Below, in pieces: positions 1 to 12,407 of a stretch of DNA of 64,000 bases. This DNA comes from Andrena cerasifolii (Eukaryota; Arthropoda; Insecta; Hymenoptera; Andrenidae): NCBI RefSeq assembly GCF_050908995.1, contig NC_135120.1:12599433-12663432 (forward strand). Direction: 5' to 3'. The position numbers and the translations under genes were made by a program. Position 1 is the first letter of the stretch, and each line of letters begins with the position of its first letter. The notes beneath the pieces are model-generated. The model did not search any database. It was not told where the DNA came from and was given only the letters and a program-made list of their open reading frames with translations.

Positions 1-1303
1 GCAGCTATAAAACTCCTCGATATGGAAAGTTGCACGTGATCCTGCGGAGTCGTACGTATGTACCTACAGAGTCGTCCAATAGGCACCGTGTATCAACCAC
101 CACGATGTGTGCCTGGTCCTGTGTACCAACCATGGGCGCCACCACCATAGGCGAGGTGAACATGTATTTAAACTTGCTCAATGATCGCCCGGTATCAACC
201 ATCTTGGCGTGCAATTTCTAGACCACGATGGTCCTTCGAGGCAACGGAAATAGAACGTTGCAATGGCTCCACCGGCTCGTAGATCCCCTACCTAACGTTA
301 AACTTTATACCCAAGATGGTAATTAGAGCTCCACGAGCTATATTTATGTACATACGTTGAATGTTGAGGGTATCGCTGAGGGGGACAGTAATTGTTCCCT
401 AAGACCGTGTCAAGGTCTAGAATCGATCGTTCCTTTATATTCGTTTAATGCAAATCGAAGACAGTGAATACGTATCGATCCGAGTGTAAGAGGCGAGGTA
501 GCCTAGCGTTCCGTTCCTCCCTTGAACGAGTGAGACAGTAGGTGACGCCAATGGCACCACTACCAGCGCTGTCCCGTCTCGTACGAGCAGAGGACTGGTC
601 CTGTAAGAGGATGGACATCTCTCGCCTACACGCCTAGCAGATCTGTGCTCTCGGGTGTCGAGAAAATTTGCATCGGATCGGAGTGTGTCTGCCTAGTAAC
701 TGGCTGGCTCCGCTGCAACGGTCTCGTGGCCGGATTCGAGACGGTCCCCTGCGCTCTCTCGCTCGCTGGCGCGAAAGTGTGCGCGCGATATGCATACGCG
801 ACGTTGCGAGCACTTGTCGAACCCTAGGGCCAGATCCTTAACGTCTATCGTGTTCCGAGGTAGTCGAGCTGGCTTGTCGCCCCGTCGAGGGAAATATTGG
901 GCCGTGGGGGAATAAAACAGCGCGCGAGAAAATTGAGGGTCGCGTGTTAGAGAACTCTTGCAAGAGCTTGTAATACTTTTGATGTTGCAGATGATTGCTA
1001 GCTCGTGGAGGAATTTCGGGGCATATAGTAATCACGAAAATGGGGTAGGTATGTCCTGTTTATATATCTGCAGGGTGCAACGTAATAAATTTGTCGAACT
1101 TTATCCTAAATCCGCCCCTGATGCAGAATGTAGTAAATTACTCGATATAAGTCGAGGATTTTTCATGATGTATGTAATTTTCTGCTACAAGCGTCCCAAA
1201 TGCCTGTTAAATGCTAAGACACTTGACCACATCTCTTATAGAGAATCGAACTAAAAATCTGACTCGAAATAAATAGCCATCTCTACTTTGTCTCCTCTAT
1301 ATG
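1..1303. other. Non-coding stretch, no gene seen
   Basis: Short overlapping ORFs of at most about 100 codons occur on both strands. None has a recognisable motif, a splice-compatible partner or a convincing start context. Composition is mixed, with CpG dinucleotides frequent around 560-830. I see no RNA gene or repeat here. Confidence 0.6.
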
Positions 1304-1882
1304 TTAAGGGGCCATGCCTAGTTGGCAGGCGAAAAAGAACGTGATTTTCGGGAATTTTTTGTGGAAAATCTAATGTATATTTTTTGCCACTATTCGCTTA
1401 TTTTAAAAGTATATATATTCAGCAACTTTCGGTGATTTTGTTGTAGAAAAATATTAAAAAAAATGAACGAATAATAGCCACTATCCCGGAAGCTATTTTT
1501 TTAGCGGTGAGTACCATTTCACCGTGCTGGATCGTCTGAAATCGAAAAGTGAAGAAGATTCTGTTAGTAAAATCGTTCGTTCACGCACCAGATAAATTCA
1601 TATATTAACAGAATCTTCTTCACTTTTTCATTTCAGATCATCCGGCTCGGAGAAATCGTGCTCATCGCGCAGCGCCTTTATAAAAACAGCTTTCGGAAAA
1701 GTGGCTACTATTCGTTCATTTTTTAACATTTTTATATAACAAAATCACTGAGAGTTACTGCATATATGTACTTTTACAATAAGCAACTAGTTGCAAACAA
1801 TATACATTAGATTTTCCACATAAAAATTCCCGAAAATCGCGTTCATTTTCGCCTGCCAACTATAGATACACGACCCCTTTAA
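1304..1882. mobile_element. Palindromic TTAA-flanked MITE
   Basis: TTAA at 1304-1307 is followed by GGGGCCATGCCTAGTTGGCA, and the far end reads as the imperfect reverse complement (CCTGCCAACTATAG...CCCC) before TTAA at 1879-1882. The arms stay complementary almost to the centre. An arm carrying GAAGAAGATTCTGTTA near 1550-1565 pairs with TAACAGAATCTTCTTC near 1606-1621, so the whole 579 bp could fold into one long hairpin. There is no transposase reading frame. A TTAA duplication with G-rich ends is typical of piggyBac-mobilised non-autonomous elements; that assignment is inference, while the palindrome and the TTAA pair are seen directly. Confidence 0.85.
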
Positions 1883-4800
1883 TGACCATCTTTTATCAAT
1901 TTCCGTGGTTAATATACGTCTCTAGATTCCTCCATCTTTCCTCTAAATCACCCACGTACATTCGCCATCGACTTTCTACTTGCGCGGTGGCATATTTTAT
2001 TTGCCACGTTTGAATTTAGTACCCGAAGAACAATTGGTAGCCCGCTGAATTGCGCGATAGAGTAGTTTCGCGTTAACGATCTAAAAGACCAGCAAGAATT
2101 TCCTAAGCCCCGTTTTCGAATGTGTTTCCACTCGCGTGGTCTCGAAATTAATGCGGATTCGATATGAAGGAAGCGAGATTACACCATACGAGGCGAGCGC
2201 TTAATGGCAGTGCCATTGAGATTGCGCCATCATATCGCGGTGAATGAAGTCTCCTCGATAACAGGTGAAAGACTGAACCTGCATCGTGACTCCGTGCGTT
2301 TCGAGTGCAACCCTTTTATGCACTTCAAGAATTGAAATTTCCTGATGGAGAGTAATAGCGCCCCAGTTGCGATAAAGTAACACCGCTTTTGGTCACTGTT
2401 ACAAGAGAATTTGTATTCTGAAAACCTGTTACTTTACTCCTGCATACTTTGCAGCAAAATATATATAGGACCTCGTTCGTATAAACTGCAGTGCAAGACT
2501 TCAGTAGGACCGATGAAAATAATCGCATCACAGCAATTCTGCAGCGCGCTAAAATACTGCAAGTCTGATACCTTCGACGTAATTTTTCAACAATACGATA
2601 ATACGTAGTCAGATCGGGATCTCCGTTCGTTTAACGCTCCATTATTCCATTCGCAACATTTCACATTGATAGTGGAAGGATCTACACCCTTCAGTCACAG
2701 ACAGACATAAATACTACCCGGAATGGTAAAATTGATAATGCATTTGCGCTCCTTTATTTTAAAATTTTCTTACCAATGTCCGATAGTATATTCATTACTC
2801 TTCCTATTCAATTACTCCCACTGAAACTTATAGATTTAATTATCCCGCAAGATAATTCCCCGCGTGATTTAAACGCTCCATTCATTTCTACTCTAATCGC
2901 GGCCGTACCAATTACCGCTCGTTGTATAATCCCCCGGTAAGACTCGCCAGCAATTAAACTCCGTCGTAATAAATTTAAATTCCAGATACGCATTAATTCG
3001 CGGGGAAACAGCTGAGCGTATGCCTGTACACGTATATATTCGGCGTGCGTCGAATCGCGAGGCGCGAATCGATCGCGAATGGAGCTTTACTAATGGGAGG
3101 CGGTGATTTATTAATATCGTGGAAAATTCACGTCCAAATGGTTGATTGGAGAGGTCGACGGCCTGGAAAAGGTGGAACAGACGCGGGCATACGCTACATA
3201 TGTTTTCAGTAAAACGTGATCGCGCCCAGACATTCCAATCCCACGCAAATCGCCGTCCCTAAGTCCCTCCAACGAAATGCCGAGTACTACTCAGGCGCGA
3301 GACAGCCGAACGTCAGAACAATTTAGCGATTGATATTCGCTGGTCGCGTTCCTAAATAGGCAGGGAGTTATTTATAATACCGGAAGCGGCGCTAAATCCG
3401 CGGCGGTTTTCTAGAAATTTATGACGAAAGGCGCACGGTACAAATGATTTAAATTGTGTCGCGATTATTGCGAAAGATGCTCTTAGGCTTGTGCCTCGTC
3501 GAGGGAAAGTTGATCTCGGTAGAAGTAGATTGAATCTTGAGGAAATGGTCTCGAGTTACCTCGTGGATTGGCAGAGACTTTTCGCCTTTTAACAGATACA
3601 TATTTCTTATAATACAGTTTATTGGTCAAGAGATTCTCTTACTGGCACACTTGTTTCACACACCGAAGCTATGAGTGGAAATAGGTGTGAGCGAATCTGC
3701 AGGTTTCGTTGGGAAAGTTGGTATTTTTGAAGTTGTGATTTATAAGATGGCAACGCGAGTGTATTATGTAAGGATGTCTTCTTCTTTTTATTTTTATCAA
3801 AAAGTTCGCGTTGTATTGCTTCGTGAGTCCTCCGTTCAACAATATTACATTTTGGGTTGTTATTAGATTGATTTAGGAATATTCTTCGGAATTCCCACAA
3901 GAATTACAATATTTTTAATGGAACTCTATCATTTTGGGAAGTTCATCACACCAGGAGACATATCAGTGCATTTGTCAATACTGTATTGTTAGTTTTCATT
4001 CACGAATTTTCTGTAAAAAGTGTACGTCTATTCCTGGAAAATGACTGATTAAGCTTGCGTAATCTGTGGGCAAATTCGGTGGATGATTTGCGCGACTAGG
4101 TATCTCAAGGAATTAACAGCCGCGCGACTTATCGCCGCATCGATCGTGGGCGTTGGGAAGAGATTTGAGGAGGGAGAGGTTTACATGAGCTTTGCATTCT
4201 CGAAAGGCAGAAAAGAATCTTAAATGCCGCAATACCGGCACACCGTTTTGGATAATATCAACGCTTAGCAGTAAATATCTCCGCTTTCTCTCCACTTTAT
4301 TACGTCCTTATGCTGAGTCGAGAGATAAGGTGGTGGAATGATAGAAAATAATGAAATGTCAGTTCCGTGAAAGGATCGATACAGGTACTCAATAAATACG
4401 GAAAATTCTTGACAGTGAGATCATCCACTAGCAAATGCAATAAATGCAACTGCAAAGTTGCGAGCTGTTTAAAAAAAAGGCGAAAAAACTGTAGAATATA
4501 TTTATTAATTATACCAGAAATTAACCATGTAAAATAATCTCTCGTGGACGCGTAGATTTAATTAAAATTCAGCGCAACCCATCTTCGATGGATCTCCTGC
4601 CACGTTTCTTTCCATCATAAATCAAGGAAACGATAGTTCCTAGTCGGAGCTACTAGGAAATTAAATTTGAGAGTTCGAAATCAAAGAAATTAATGAGACA
4701 TCGTGCTAATATTTGACCCCCGCGGGTGTAATTAATTCCGGAAACTTTATTTGTCTTATTTTTCTGGCAACAGTCACTTTTACTCGGCTGTATCGCGTTT

Positions 4801-7800
4801 CCCGCAACAGGTTGTACGTCGTAAATCACGAATATTTGTAATCGTGTGAAACGAAGGGGCAAAATTGCATTAATATACGATATTGCTATGTTGTGATGGG
4901 AATGGGCCAGGCGTGCGTTTATGCACCGTTGCAAGAAGCTTAATGCGAACAACGCATAATGCATATCTGTACAAGATATACTCGACAGGCTTGCTTTAGC
5001 CTCGATCGTTATTTTGCTCCTCTTTCCGCATTATCTGAAAGGCCTCCCAGGTCGTGGCTCTTACTGTAATGCACCAGGCTGTATTGCAGGGGTATACGAA
5101 CGCAATTGTTCGGGCAGAGGCGTCATTTGTGCATATTGCGAGCTTGCAGGATTAACTGTGTTGTTGCTTTGATGTAGCAGCTTTGACAACTGTGGCAATT
5201 AGCCGTTTTCCTATCATCTACTGCATTCCTTTTGTGCTTTCCGTCTCTTGTTGTTATTACCACATTAAGTGGACTGTCGTCTATAGTTTTGATGTAGGTA
5301 TGTGTGGCAATTTTGCAAATTGACTATTCTTTATGAAGGTAAATTAAATTGGAGCATCGGTTTGCAGGCAATTGCTAGGTCATTCTTCTCTCTCGTGGTT
5401 GACCCACTATCATTTATCTCCCTTTTTTGACAAGTTAATCTTTCCTTAAGTATTCATTTTTGTGGATTTATTACAGTATTAAATTGCCACATTGTTAACC
5501 TGCATGTGAAGAAAATGCATTATCGATACTTATTGGTACATTAAAGAAATTTTTGGTCACAGTGGTGCACAATTCTTCATCAGTTTAATTTTAAAATATT
5601 AGAAAATATTTAGTTCCTTTATAATACACATTATAAATCACATCCAGAAATTTTCCTCTTCTGACACACGTGCCACCTCGACGTTTTAGTGAAACAAACC
5701 TCGCCCACGTTTCGCATTCTAAATACTAAGATTCTACACGATACACTTTTATAGAGGCTGACAAAACTGGTTTCCACTTGACCTAAAATTCTGTCCCTGA
5801 TCTTCCTTACATGGAACCTCAGGAAGTCTCGAGGAGGGTAGAATCATTCTTCAGGAGTATACTTCAGAGAAAGAGATACGCGACTTCTAGACATTTATGT
5901 TCACAGAAAGTATTTCTACCTTCTCATCGATTACAATAAATTCTTCCTTTAAAGGAACGTCGTAACTTAATCAACCAGAATACAAATCTATTCTTGTTAT
6001 TAATTTACACATATAATTGTTCCCTGTGCATACAGTCAGACAGCATACTTTTCAGCTACCTTTTACACAGCCATTGGAAACCCCGTTTTCCTTGCTCGAC
6101 TGATAAAATTCAAATATCGAAGTTCTTGCTCTAGCAGATAAGCTGTCCAGATAATCTGAACAATCTGAACGCTCGGGGAAAGTTGAAATTCAAGGAGTGA
6201 TGAATGTTCCTGTATCAGTCGAGCGATTTCGATATCTACACAGATATATCAATACCTGTGTACCTAAATTCATGTTATCAGATTTAAGGACACATTGCCT
6301 TGAATGTGTTGGGTGTTCCACTGCAGGTATAGATGCAATTATAATATCAACTTGTGATATGTACAAACTAAACGTTCAAATTAAGTTGCAACACACAAAA
6401 GTGATAATTAATAGTCTCATAATGGCTACGTTTTAGTTTCAGACGAACAATTAACACTTCTTTATCGCCTATTTTCACGTATCCGAGTACCTACTTATAC
6501 TTGACATCACCATTTAAATCTAATCTCTCATGTTAGATCATAAAATCCTCCTTAGTTTACATTTGTATCTGACAAAAATGTATAATTAAGAGACCTGAAT
6601 ACTATTTTTTTTATTAGACGTGGGCATTATGCGAATGAAGTATTTTGGAAATGATTATTCACATAATATATTATCTTATTTGACTAAAAGTTATTTTCAA
6701 ATACTGGTAGGATAGTTTATTCGCACAAACAAATGATTTTCTTCTGAATTAACAATTTCGCTATTTGATGACTAATAAAATGTTATTTTACTTTAATTTA
6801 CATTTCAATAAGTCTCCTGAGAACGAATAGTACTACTCAGCATCATCTATTACCTTATTTGAAACACTAATCTAAAATAAGAAATCATTTTGAAATAAGG
6901 ACACGTTTTTAAATTATTTTTAAAACAGGCGCAATCATCATTTCAAGCATAACCTTTGACTGTGTGTTTCAAATAATTCTTGCCGCATTCAGCTAAGTAT
7001 TTATCAGATACGGACTGCAATAAATTTCAAGTATCAAAGAAAAGTCCGAGAATTTGAAACATACGAGTGACACCAATTTTTGCTCCAAAACGAACGATTC
7101 ACGAAGCGTTAATTACGAATCTGCAAATTCACACATGCGCAAAGTGCACCACAATTCAACAACAGCTTAAAAAAAAGCAGTGAATGGAATTCCTTGGCAC
7201 TGGATTAAAGTATAAAAGACACGGAATTCCACGGAATTAGTCACCGCCGAGCTCCGCAAACAGACTTACAGGCAGTTTCCGAAAGTTTTTTGCGGATGGA
7301 TGAGTCAGAGGGGAAACTCTGGTATGCCATGGGTGAACGAACACCAAGAGAGCACCCATTGCACCCGAGTGAGCAACAGGTGTGACGCGTGTATCTCGGT
7401 TAGGTACTCGAATAATCTGGCTCGCCGCGCCGTTTCGTTGGCAGGTACACGTAACCGAGTTCCCTGTACAGACGTATATATACGTGTCCGCGCGAAATGA
7501 CGTGAATTATTGGCCGTTGCGATATAATTTCGTTGCATGAACGATCGGTGGTCACATGCCGCGTGAACATTCATAGATTCCTCCGTCAGATATCGCGTAA
7601 CTTGTGGGCAAAAAACTTGATTAATTTGTCTGCCGAGCTATCGAACGCTCCGCTGACTTACGATTATTCGGAGTATTAGCTCGAGTAATGGGTTTCTCCG
7701 GATTTTTCAGCACAATTTTGACGCGAGACGCGTTTATAACAGCAGTACATTGGTACAGCATGCAAAGTACTGCTTGAACACCTGCGGTTTGATCAGTTCG

Positions 7801-7912
7801 TGGAAATCAACTCCTGGGGCGTTTTCGGGGTAGAAAGGTGCCCGATGATTGGTGCTTGAGAAGTGTTTGTTCTGATTCTTCTATTTTAATATGGGAGTTA
7901 CATAATATCATA
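1883..7912. other. Long non-coding stretch
   Basis: About 6 kb of AT-rich DNA alternates with CpG-rich patches (for example 3000-3560). No ORF longer than 103 codons occurs and none shows domain motifs or matching splice sites. A TATAAAA at about 7211 with an initiator-like TTAGTCACC about 27 bp later is a weak promoter candidate with no supported gene downstream. A short perfect palindrome AATGGCA-g-TGCCATT lies near 2203-2217. Confidence 0.55.
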
Positions 7913-7920
7913 TTTTTCTA

Positions 7921-8423
7921 CAGGGCTGTTCCTGGGTTTTAGCCGCCCAGGTGCAAAAACAATATTGCCGCCCTTATTAATTTAATGTTCTTTAATTAAG
8001 GATTTGATATGCGGTGTTTACTTTTACATCTACAGTGGATGGCCAAATTATTGTACTCAAACAAAAAGGTTTGAGATTTTGTAAGTTGAAGCGATGGAAT
8101 GGCTGTACCTCTGCGAAAAATGACCGCAAAAAATATTTAAAAAACGTACTTTAGCGCGTGAAGTTTCTAGTTTTTGAATCAAGGACTCAATTTTTTTCAT
8201 GCATTGGTATAGTATTGTTTTATCGCGATAAAGCGCAGGAAACGAAGTTTCAGAAATTTTTGCCTAGTTTCAACTTATGTATCATATTATGTTATCATAC
8301 AAAAGAGTTTCGATTATTATTCTTATTAGTCAAAATTTTACATATAATAGATGGCCTGCGGCCGTCCCTAGGTTTGACCGCCCAGAGGCCGCACCCTTTG
8401 CACCCCCGCCAGGAACGGCCCTG
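7921..8423. mobile_element. hAT-type MITE with perfect 8-bp target duplication
   Basis: The element begins CAGGGCTGTTCCTGG and ends with CCAGGAACGGCCCTG, its near-perfect reverse complement. The 8 bases on each side are identical (TTTTTCTA at 7913-7920 and 8424-8431). CAGGG-type ends with an 8-bp duplication are the signature of the hAT superfamily. At 503 bp it has no transposase frame and is non-autonomous. The exact duplication and intact ends indicate a fairly recent or well-preserved insertion. It contains a foreign Tc1-like terminus at 8031. Confidence 0.92.
8031..8060 (+). mobile_element. Tc1/mariner-like terminal fragment nested in the hAT MITE
   Basis: TACAGTGGATGGCCAAATTA followed by TTGTACTC resembles the outer end of Tc1-family elements (a TA dinucleotide, then CAGTGG and GGCCAAATTATTG). 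No matching inverted end is visible before 8423, so this is a truncated copy or an internal part of the host element that resembles such an end. Confidence 0.5.
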
Positions 8424-8431
8424 TTTTTCTA

Positions 8432-9405
8432 TTTTGATTTTGGTACACCAAGGTCTGTTTACCATTCGATATCCTACACGCGTGCTTCCATTTTCACCCC
8501 CTACTGCGTTTACAACCCCGTCCTACCTCTTCCACCCTCTTCAAGATAAATTATTCAAATACAGCGCAGTAGGACTCCCTAAAATATTCATCACTGCGGA
8601 TTCAGTGTCTCGACAAAAGATCCAACTGCCCACTCGAGGCTGTCGGGCATTCCCAATGGATATCTCCCCTAAAATCGCTTCAACCGTCCCCTAAACGCAT
8701 GCATCTCCAAAACCCAGGCCAGCACCCCAATTAAAAGAATTCATTAACCCCGAGTGTCCAGCATGGGAGCGCAAAAATTCCCGCCGAGACCTTGTCAGGG
8801 ACCAGGCGGTTGTCAAAGATTTCTTCCGAGCGGCGTGGTACGCGGGCTAATTAAAATTCCGAACAATAAACCAGGGACCTTTGACGATTCGTCGCCGTGG
8901 CGCGCACCTGTGCATACTGCGTGGCGAGGTGCAAAAACAAGGGGAGAGGTGATGTTCGGCCAAACGATTTCCTCTGGCCCTTTAATCAAGAAGGTGGAAC
9001 CCGTAACGACGTAGCGCGTAATGAGTAATGACATCTGGCCACTTCAGGGCGGGGCTAACAGGTCCCACGCGGTCTCTACGGTTTATGCCTGCACACAGGT
9101 ACACGCGATGTTATATGGCGTATAAATACGTTCACTCACACTGTCGCCCCGTTTCTGCTCGTTTAAACGCTTAGGAACTCGATTTAAACGACCTCCGTCC
9201 GCGTGAATGCCGCTCGTCCGGCCTGCCCGCGTCGCCTCGTGCAAAGCTTCTCGCAGATTTATGCGAATTAACTCGTTTACGCGTTATCTACGTACGAGCT
9301 GTGGGTAGCCTTCCTGCGATTTAAAAAATTGGCTCACTTCAGGATTTCGTTATGACGAATGTTTAGGACCTTCGAAAGAGGGTATATCATTTGATATTGA
9401 ATTAC
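8432..9405. other. Non-coding, CpG-rich stretch with a pogo-like end
   Basis: Apart from the pogo-like terminus at 8563 I see no supported feature. The 8750-9280 part is GC- and CpG-rich on both strands but lacks a convincing ORF or splice-bounded exon. GTATAAATA near 9119 resembles a TATA box but has no gene behind it. Confidence 0.5.
8563..8582 (+). mobile_element. pogo-like terminal fragment
   Basis: AGCGCAGTAGGACTCCCT matches the left end of the element at 58282 over 18 bases and shares CAGTAGGACTCC with the terminus at 15148. No opposite end is seen nearby, so this copy appears truncated or solo. Confidence 0.6.
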
Positions 9406-9631
9406 GAATAGTATAAAGAGAAATGCAAATACTTTTATATTTATTTGAAAGAACGAGGGGCACTCTTCTGCTTGTACCCATTTTTTAGGGAATATTACAG
9501 AAATTAGGTTATTTTTTATCGAAGTGTGAATAGTAGCTAAACAGAGAAATGCGCATATTTTTATATTTATTTGAAAGAATCAGGGGCACTTTTCTGCTTG
9601 TCCCAAATTTCTACGAAATATTACAGAAGTT
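9406..9631 (+). repeat. Tandem direct duplication, unit about 120 bp
   Basis: Two diverged copies lie head to tail, starting near 9406 (GAATAGTATAAAGAGAAATG) and 9529 (GAATAGTAGCTAAACAGAGA). Both continue with TTTTATATTTATTTGAAAGA, a GGGGCACTYTTCTGCTTG block and a TATTACAGAA block. Several substitutions and small indels separate them, so the duplication is not recent. Neither copy is coding. Confidence 0.8.
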
Positions 9632-10917
9632 GCTTGAAAGAACATTCTCGGTCAGTCGAAGAATTCTTGCTCATCAATTTTGTCGTTCAACGACGAAAAT
9701 ATAACAGAACATTTGCAATTGAAAAATTTTTAGGGGACTCCTGAAAAATCGATATCTCTCGCGTGACAGCACCCTCGCCACAACAACCACACACTCCCTC
9801 TTGAACGTTGACACTGTGAGTGGCGTGTTCCTATTCCGAGGGATTTTGACGTCTATATCTTCAAATCTATATTTTCCGAAAACAATCGAAAGTAGTGTCC
9901 GAGATCCCCGGAATGTTTCCTCCGAAACCAAACGAAGCACCGGTTTCTGCGCGTCGTACAAAATTTTCTCGGCGACGGCGATCGCTCGTGAGTACCTGGC
10001 CGACTTAAAGGGGCACTTTTCAGTGTCTCGCGCCACTCAAGGCGTTAAGAGCCATGCTCGTTGCAGTTTCACATGACGAAACGGCCGTTTCGTTCGATCC
10101 CCGGTCTCCATAGACCTCGGCGAGGTGCGGTTGCGTAACGCTAGGAACGCATAAAGCGCGATTATAAATCCATTTCATAACGCGAACTGTTAATGCCGGA
10201 TACAGATGTACGGGCAGCCGCCGGCACGCCGAATGTGCAATATGTTCGCGTTAAAGCATCCGCCTGCTAAATACGGCGCAAGCGTATCTTACAATCATAC
10301 GAACGATACTGTTGCGCGTCTGCGCTCTGTCGCTGACGTCTGAATCGTAATTGCGTACGAAATATTATAGTCCACCGGCGGGGATTACCAAACACGGGGA
10401 TGCCGCGTAAGGGGAGATAAACTACCCCACATTAGGATGTCTAACATCCTCGTAACATCCTCCTAACATCTCGCGCAGGAATGAGCCGGTTGTGTAACGG
10501 TTTAACGGCAAGAACTATATTACCAGCGTAAAGCACGGAGGATCCGCGATTTCCCGCTCCATCGACGCGCAACTCGGCGTCCCGTTCGAATGCACTTTTC
10601 GATATTTCGTATGTTAATCAACGCCGCTGCACGTTCCCAGGAGTACCTACGCTGTTAAAAAAGCGGAAAGCAGTGTTTATCGAGGCTTATGAGAATCCTT
10701 GCTACCTTATCGCGTGCACTAAACTCTGTAAAATAAAGGCGCGTTAAAATACCGCGAGGAAAGCCCGTCCGCGCTGAAAATCGATGTGCCTCTGTACGCC
10801 AGAATTAATTCGTGTTACACTCGGGCCCTGACTTTGTTGCGACTCGATGTGCCTTCACTTAATCGCGTCGCGGGTCTTGTGTTTCATTTAATTCCCGTCG
10901 CGCGCAGGGTCATATTT
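9632..10917. other. Non-coding stretch, CpG-rich
   Basis: Overlapping ORFs on opposite strands around 9674-10076 (up to 120 codons) have no recognisable motif and shadow each other. A run of related CTAACATCC / TAACATCCTC words occurs at 10441-10475. I see no gene. Confidence 0.5.
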
Positions 10918-11427
10918 AACCGACTTCAAAAAGGAGGAGGTTTCAGATTCGACCCGTATGTATTTTTTTTTATTTTTCTTTTATGTTTGTCCCCGCATAA
11001 CTCTTCAGCATATGAACCGATTTTGATAATCTTTTCTTTATTCGAAAGAGGGCGGTGGTCCCATCCTACGCTGCATCAATATTGGCCGAATATTCTGCCA
11101 GTTCTGGTTAAGGGAAAAGATTATTTTTACCTAATTATTATTATGTTATGAACGTACACGCATATCTCCTAAGCATGTTGTGTCAATATATATGAAACTA
11201 AAAAGACAAAAAGTAAATAAATTTAAAGAAAAATTAGAACCGTCTTGAAAAAAATAAAATTGCACTAAAAAGTACAAAATAATTTAATCCACGGTTCTCA
11301 TACTTTTTAAGTCGGCGTCGCATCATTTGCACTGTGCAAATCTGTCGCCGACTTACGAAAATATCAGCGTCGTAGATTGAATAAGGGGTTAAATTACTTT
11401 GTACTTGTTAGTGCATTTTTATTACTT
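10918..11427. mobile_element. Palindromic transposon remnant with nested hairpins
   Basis: The left part starts ACCGACTTCAAAAAGGAGGA, a word I associate with dispersed insect repeats. The reverse complement of the region near 11305-11318 reads CGCCGACTTAAAAAG, giving a plausible inverted pair. Around it, AAAATTGCACTAAAAAGTAC (from about 11247) pairs imperfectly with GTACTTGTTAGTGCATTTTT (from about 11401). At the centre lies the hairpin 11308-11355. No coding capacity is visible. The family is not identified and the outer boundary is approximate. Confidence 0.6.
11308..11355. repeat. 48-bp hairpin (TAAGTCGGCG ... CGCCGACTTA)
   Basis: A perfect 10-bp outer stem, TAAGTCGGCG against CGCCGACTTA, encloses a second palindrome ATTTGCAC-T-GTGCAAAT with a single central mismatch. 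It sits at the centre of the larger inverted repeat of the surrounding transposon remnant and would extrude as a double-stem structure. Confidence 0.8.
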
Positions 11428-12407
11428 TGAAGTGGATTTTAATTTTTTATTTAATAAACGTCCCACCTCGACATGTACATACGTTGTTAAAACGGATATA
11501 CATTGAGGAAGAGTCGAGAGAGTGTTCATTGCGCGCGAATAATCTCGTCGAAGTAGGGAGAAATGGCGTGCTGCGGCTGGGTGCCGTTATTAAGTAAAAA
11601 TATTGCACCGTTTTCAGAGCATTAACGAACGAGTTTCCCCCTGGGAAAAAAGGGGTGGGGAGGGTGAACGTATACCTCGGCCAGCTCGTATATTAAGTTG
11701 GTCTGAATGTTCTCTATGAACGAATACGACAAATCCATGCTTCGGTTCTGGCCTTCTTTGGCGCTGCCGCGTGGGCGCGTTTACTTCGGACGGAATTACA
11801 GTCTGCACTTACTCCATCTTACCTCAGTCATTTCAATATAAGTAACTGCAATCGCGAACCGTGACCGCCGCTCGTATCATCTGGTTTACGTAATTACACG
11901 CACACACTGGCGTGCCGCCGGAGGGACGGAGTAACACGCCCGGAAGTAATCCGCGTGGCCAGCGGATCCCACGATTACGGGATCCAGAATTCGTCGCAGG
12001 GCGGTGGAGGGAACTGGTTTTACCTGAATCGCGGACCGTGGAAAAAGATCCGCCATTAGCTAGGATAGTTTCTAGAAGCGGGGACGTTACTTGGGGACGT
12101 TATGCGTCCGCCTCGGTAGGGAAGCAATAATTGTTGTTTCTTCGTTAACAGCGAGGCGGAGTGGTTTTAGGATGCTCAGGGATTCTCTGGTGGGAATTTA
12201 GAACGATTCGCGGCGCTAAGAATTCCGCTTGCCTCGGGTGTTTGAATTTACGTCGCTGCCGGCGGTGCTGCAACGCTGGGCTGTAAGTTGCTTCTTGATC
12301 AGATATGAAGATTGTCTTACAGAAACTACAGTAGTGGTAAGAAGAAGGTAAAGATAAAAAGACAGGTGAATTAGAACGAATTATATTCAAGTATATTGTA
12401 TTATATT
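11428..12407. other. Non-coding stretch
   Basis: No supported gene. CpG-rich short ORFs at 11614-12130 on opposite strands have no motif or partner exon. Confidence 0.5.

Noticed and set aside
8158..8694. 178-codon + strand ORF
   Set aside because: It runs out of the hAT MITE into flanking DNA and across a pogo-like end, so it cannot be a conserved gene.
10786..11151. 121-codon + strand ORF with a hydrophobic segment
   Set aside because: Its second half lies in the transposon remnant starting at 10918; the hydrophobicity comes from T-rich repeat sequence.
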